The notes beneath the pieces were generated by a model that made no database searches, was not told the DNA's origin, and saw nothing but the letters and a program-made list of their open reading frames with translations. 64,000 nt of DNA from Agroathelia rolfsii (lineage: Eukaryota; Basidiomycota; Agaricomycetes; Amylocorticiales; Amylocorticiaceae). The stretch covers positions 4,235,875-4,299,874 of the forward strand of contig JABRWF010000005.1 in assembly GCA_018343915.1 (NCBI GenBank). The letters are read 5' to 3'. Position 1 is the first letter of the stretch. The number at the start of each line of letters is the position of its first letter. Shown here piece after piece: positions 63,136 to 64,000 of the stretch. The position numbers were made by a program, and so were the translations under genes.

Positions 63136-63189
63136 GTATTTGATTTATTAAATTAAATACATCACAACCTCACTAACAACCAGTCTTAG

Positions 63190-63491
63190 GGGGGTTAGGG
63201 GGTGGATGGCAAATAAAACTCGTAGAGAGGAGCAGGGGGGGCTCGACTGGGTCAACGGGTGGATGGTTAGTCCACAGCATACCCGTTTCGCCCTTTATAG
63301 GGCTCATCAGGACCTGCTTAGTCGAGTCTACACACATAATCAGCCTAAGGGTGACTAATGTTATCTTGCTTACCTAGCCCGATCGCCGAAGGCGATCGGT
63401 AATCCGTGAGCGGGACGCTTACCAACGCCGATCGATAAGATCAGATCCGCATCGGAGTGACTAAAAATCGCTAACAATTAGTAATAAGCAG
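63190..63491. repeat. Telomere-associated tandem repeat, unit 1 (302 bp)
   Basis: Starts with telomere-like GGGGGTTAGGGGGTGG, then a conserved block with GCAAATAAAACTCGTAGAG, CCCGTTTCGCCCTTTA, the hairpin CCGATCGCC-gaa-GGCGATCGG (63,379-63,399) and ends CTAACAATTAGTAATAAGCA. Confidence 0.85.
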
Positions 63492-63793
63492 TAGGGTTAG
63501 GGGTTGGATGGCAAATAAAAACTCGTGAGAGGAGCAGGGGGGGCTCGACTGGGTCAACGGGTGGATGGTTAGTCCACAGCATACCCGTTTCGCCCTTTAA
63601 AGGGCTCATCAGGACCTGCTTAGTCGAGTCTACACACATAATCAGCCTAGGGGTGACTAATGTTATCTTGCTTACCTAGCCCGATCGCCGAAGGCGATCG
63701 GTAATCCATAAGCGGGACGCTTACCAACGCCAATCGATAAGATCAAGTCCGCATCGGAGTGACTAAAAATTGCTAACAATTAGTAATAAGCAA
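63492..63793. repeat. Telomere-associated tandem repeat, unit 2 (302 bp)
   Basis: Same order as unit 1, shifted by exactly 302 bases at the hairpin (63,681-63,701), with few differences. Begins GGGTTAGGGGTTGG. Confidence 0.85.
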
Positions 63794-63817
63794 TACGTGC
63801 TTACTAACCTTACAGCA

Positions 63818-63927
63818 AGGTCACATGAAAAACACGTGATCTATAACCAGACCACGTGACGGAGTCACGTGCTTCACAGGCACGTGACTAATCCACGTGA
63901 CCTAACCCCTACTGATCACGTGACCTA
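63818..63927. promoter_or_regulatory. Cluster of six CACGTG palindromes beside the telomere
   Basis: CACGTG at 63,833, 63,853, 63,866, 63,881, 63,894 and 63,917, with near copies TCACATGA (63,820) and TACGTG (63,926). Four of the six are followed by AC. Such density cannot be chance; it looks like a binding platform. Confidence 0.7.
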
Positions 63928-63931
63928 CGTG

Positions 63932-64000
63932 TTAGGTTAGTTAGGGGGTTAGGGGGTTAGGGGGTTAGGGGGTTAGGGGTTGGGTTAGGGGGTTAGGGGG
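63932..64000 (+). repeat. Telomeric repeats, mainly TTAGGGGG
   Basis: After GTTAGGTTAG come six TTAGGGGG units with one TTAGGGG and a TTGGG slip between, running off the window end. The G-rich strand reads 5' to 3' to the right, as at a right chromosome end. Confidence 0.9.

Noticed and set aside
63190..63793. CRISPR-like array
   Set aside because: Only two 302-bp units with no short repeat-spacer pattern; the genome is eukaryotic and this is subtelomeric satellite.

Overview
The window reads as the end of a fungal nuclear chromosome, most likely from an Agaricomycete (mushroom-class basidiomycete). The evidence is dense intron-rich genes with introns of about 45-80 bases, close spacing on both strands, and protein families typical of Basidiomycota. 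Relatives in the Ceratobasidium/Rhizoctonia group are plausible, but the sequence alone does not settle this. The last 69 bases are G-rich telomere-like repeats (mostly TTAGGGGG) pointing right, so this is a right chromosome end.

Bases 1-19,100 hold an agmatinase-type ureohydrolase (cut at the left edge), the oligosaccharyltransferase catalytic subunit STT3, a secreted or anchored Cys-rich protein, a small secreted protein built from a tandem duplication with an in-frame stop, the actin-binding protein ABP1, an RNase H2 C-subunit-like gene, ribosomal protein uL5/RPL11, a phenol 2-monooxygenase-like flavoenzyme and an SSX2IP/Msd1-like (ADIP) coiled-coil protein. Bases 19,850-34,150 hold a Doa4/USP8-type deubiquitinase, an Snt2-like BAH-PHD-SANT-GATA-ePHD chromatin protein, a She3-like coiled-coil protein, a nitronate monooxygenase copy with a damaged C-terminus, and ALG5.

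Bases 34,600-52,700 hold an F-box-like protein, a JTB-like membrane protein, SRP19/SEC65, SWC5, a MePCE/Bin3-type RNA methyltransferase, HIS5, SEH1, a Dpb3/POLE4-type histone-fold protein, an MFS drug transporter of the DHA1 type, an intact second nitronate monooxygenase and a short-chain dehydrogenase. After an AT-rich stretch with direct repeats and a 698-bp Tc1/mariner-type fold-back element come a USP16/45-like deubiquitinase and the cytosolic Fe-S assembly WD40 protein CIA1.

From about 60,000 to the end the window is subtelomeric. It contains an inverted-repeat element, AT-rich DNA, a spliced but truncated unknown gene that runs into telomere-like sequence exactly at a splice acceptor, two 302-bp tandem telomere-associated repeats that each begin with a telomere-like stretch, a cluster of six CACGTG palindromes in 90 bp, and the telomere.

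The genes do not form one pathway. Several serve the secretory route (STT3, ALG5, SEC65), ubiquitin removal (two USPs) or chromatin and replication (Snt2-like, SWC5, Dpb3-like, RNase H2). The most unusual material is the subtelomere, the fold-back element, the stop-interrupted secreted repeat gene, and the nitronate monooxygenase pair in which one copy has lost the reading frame of its last exon.
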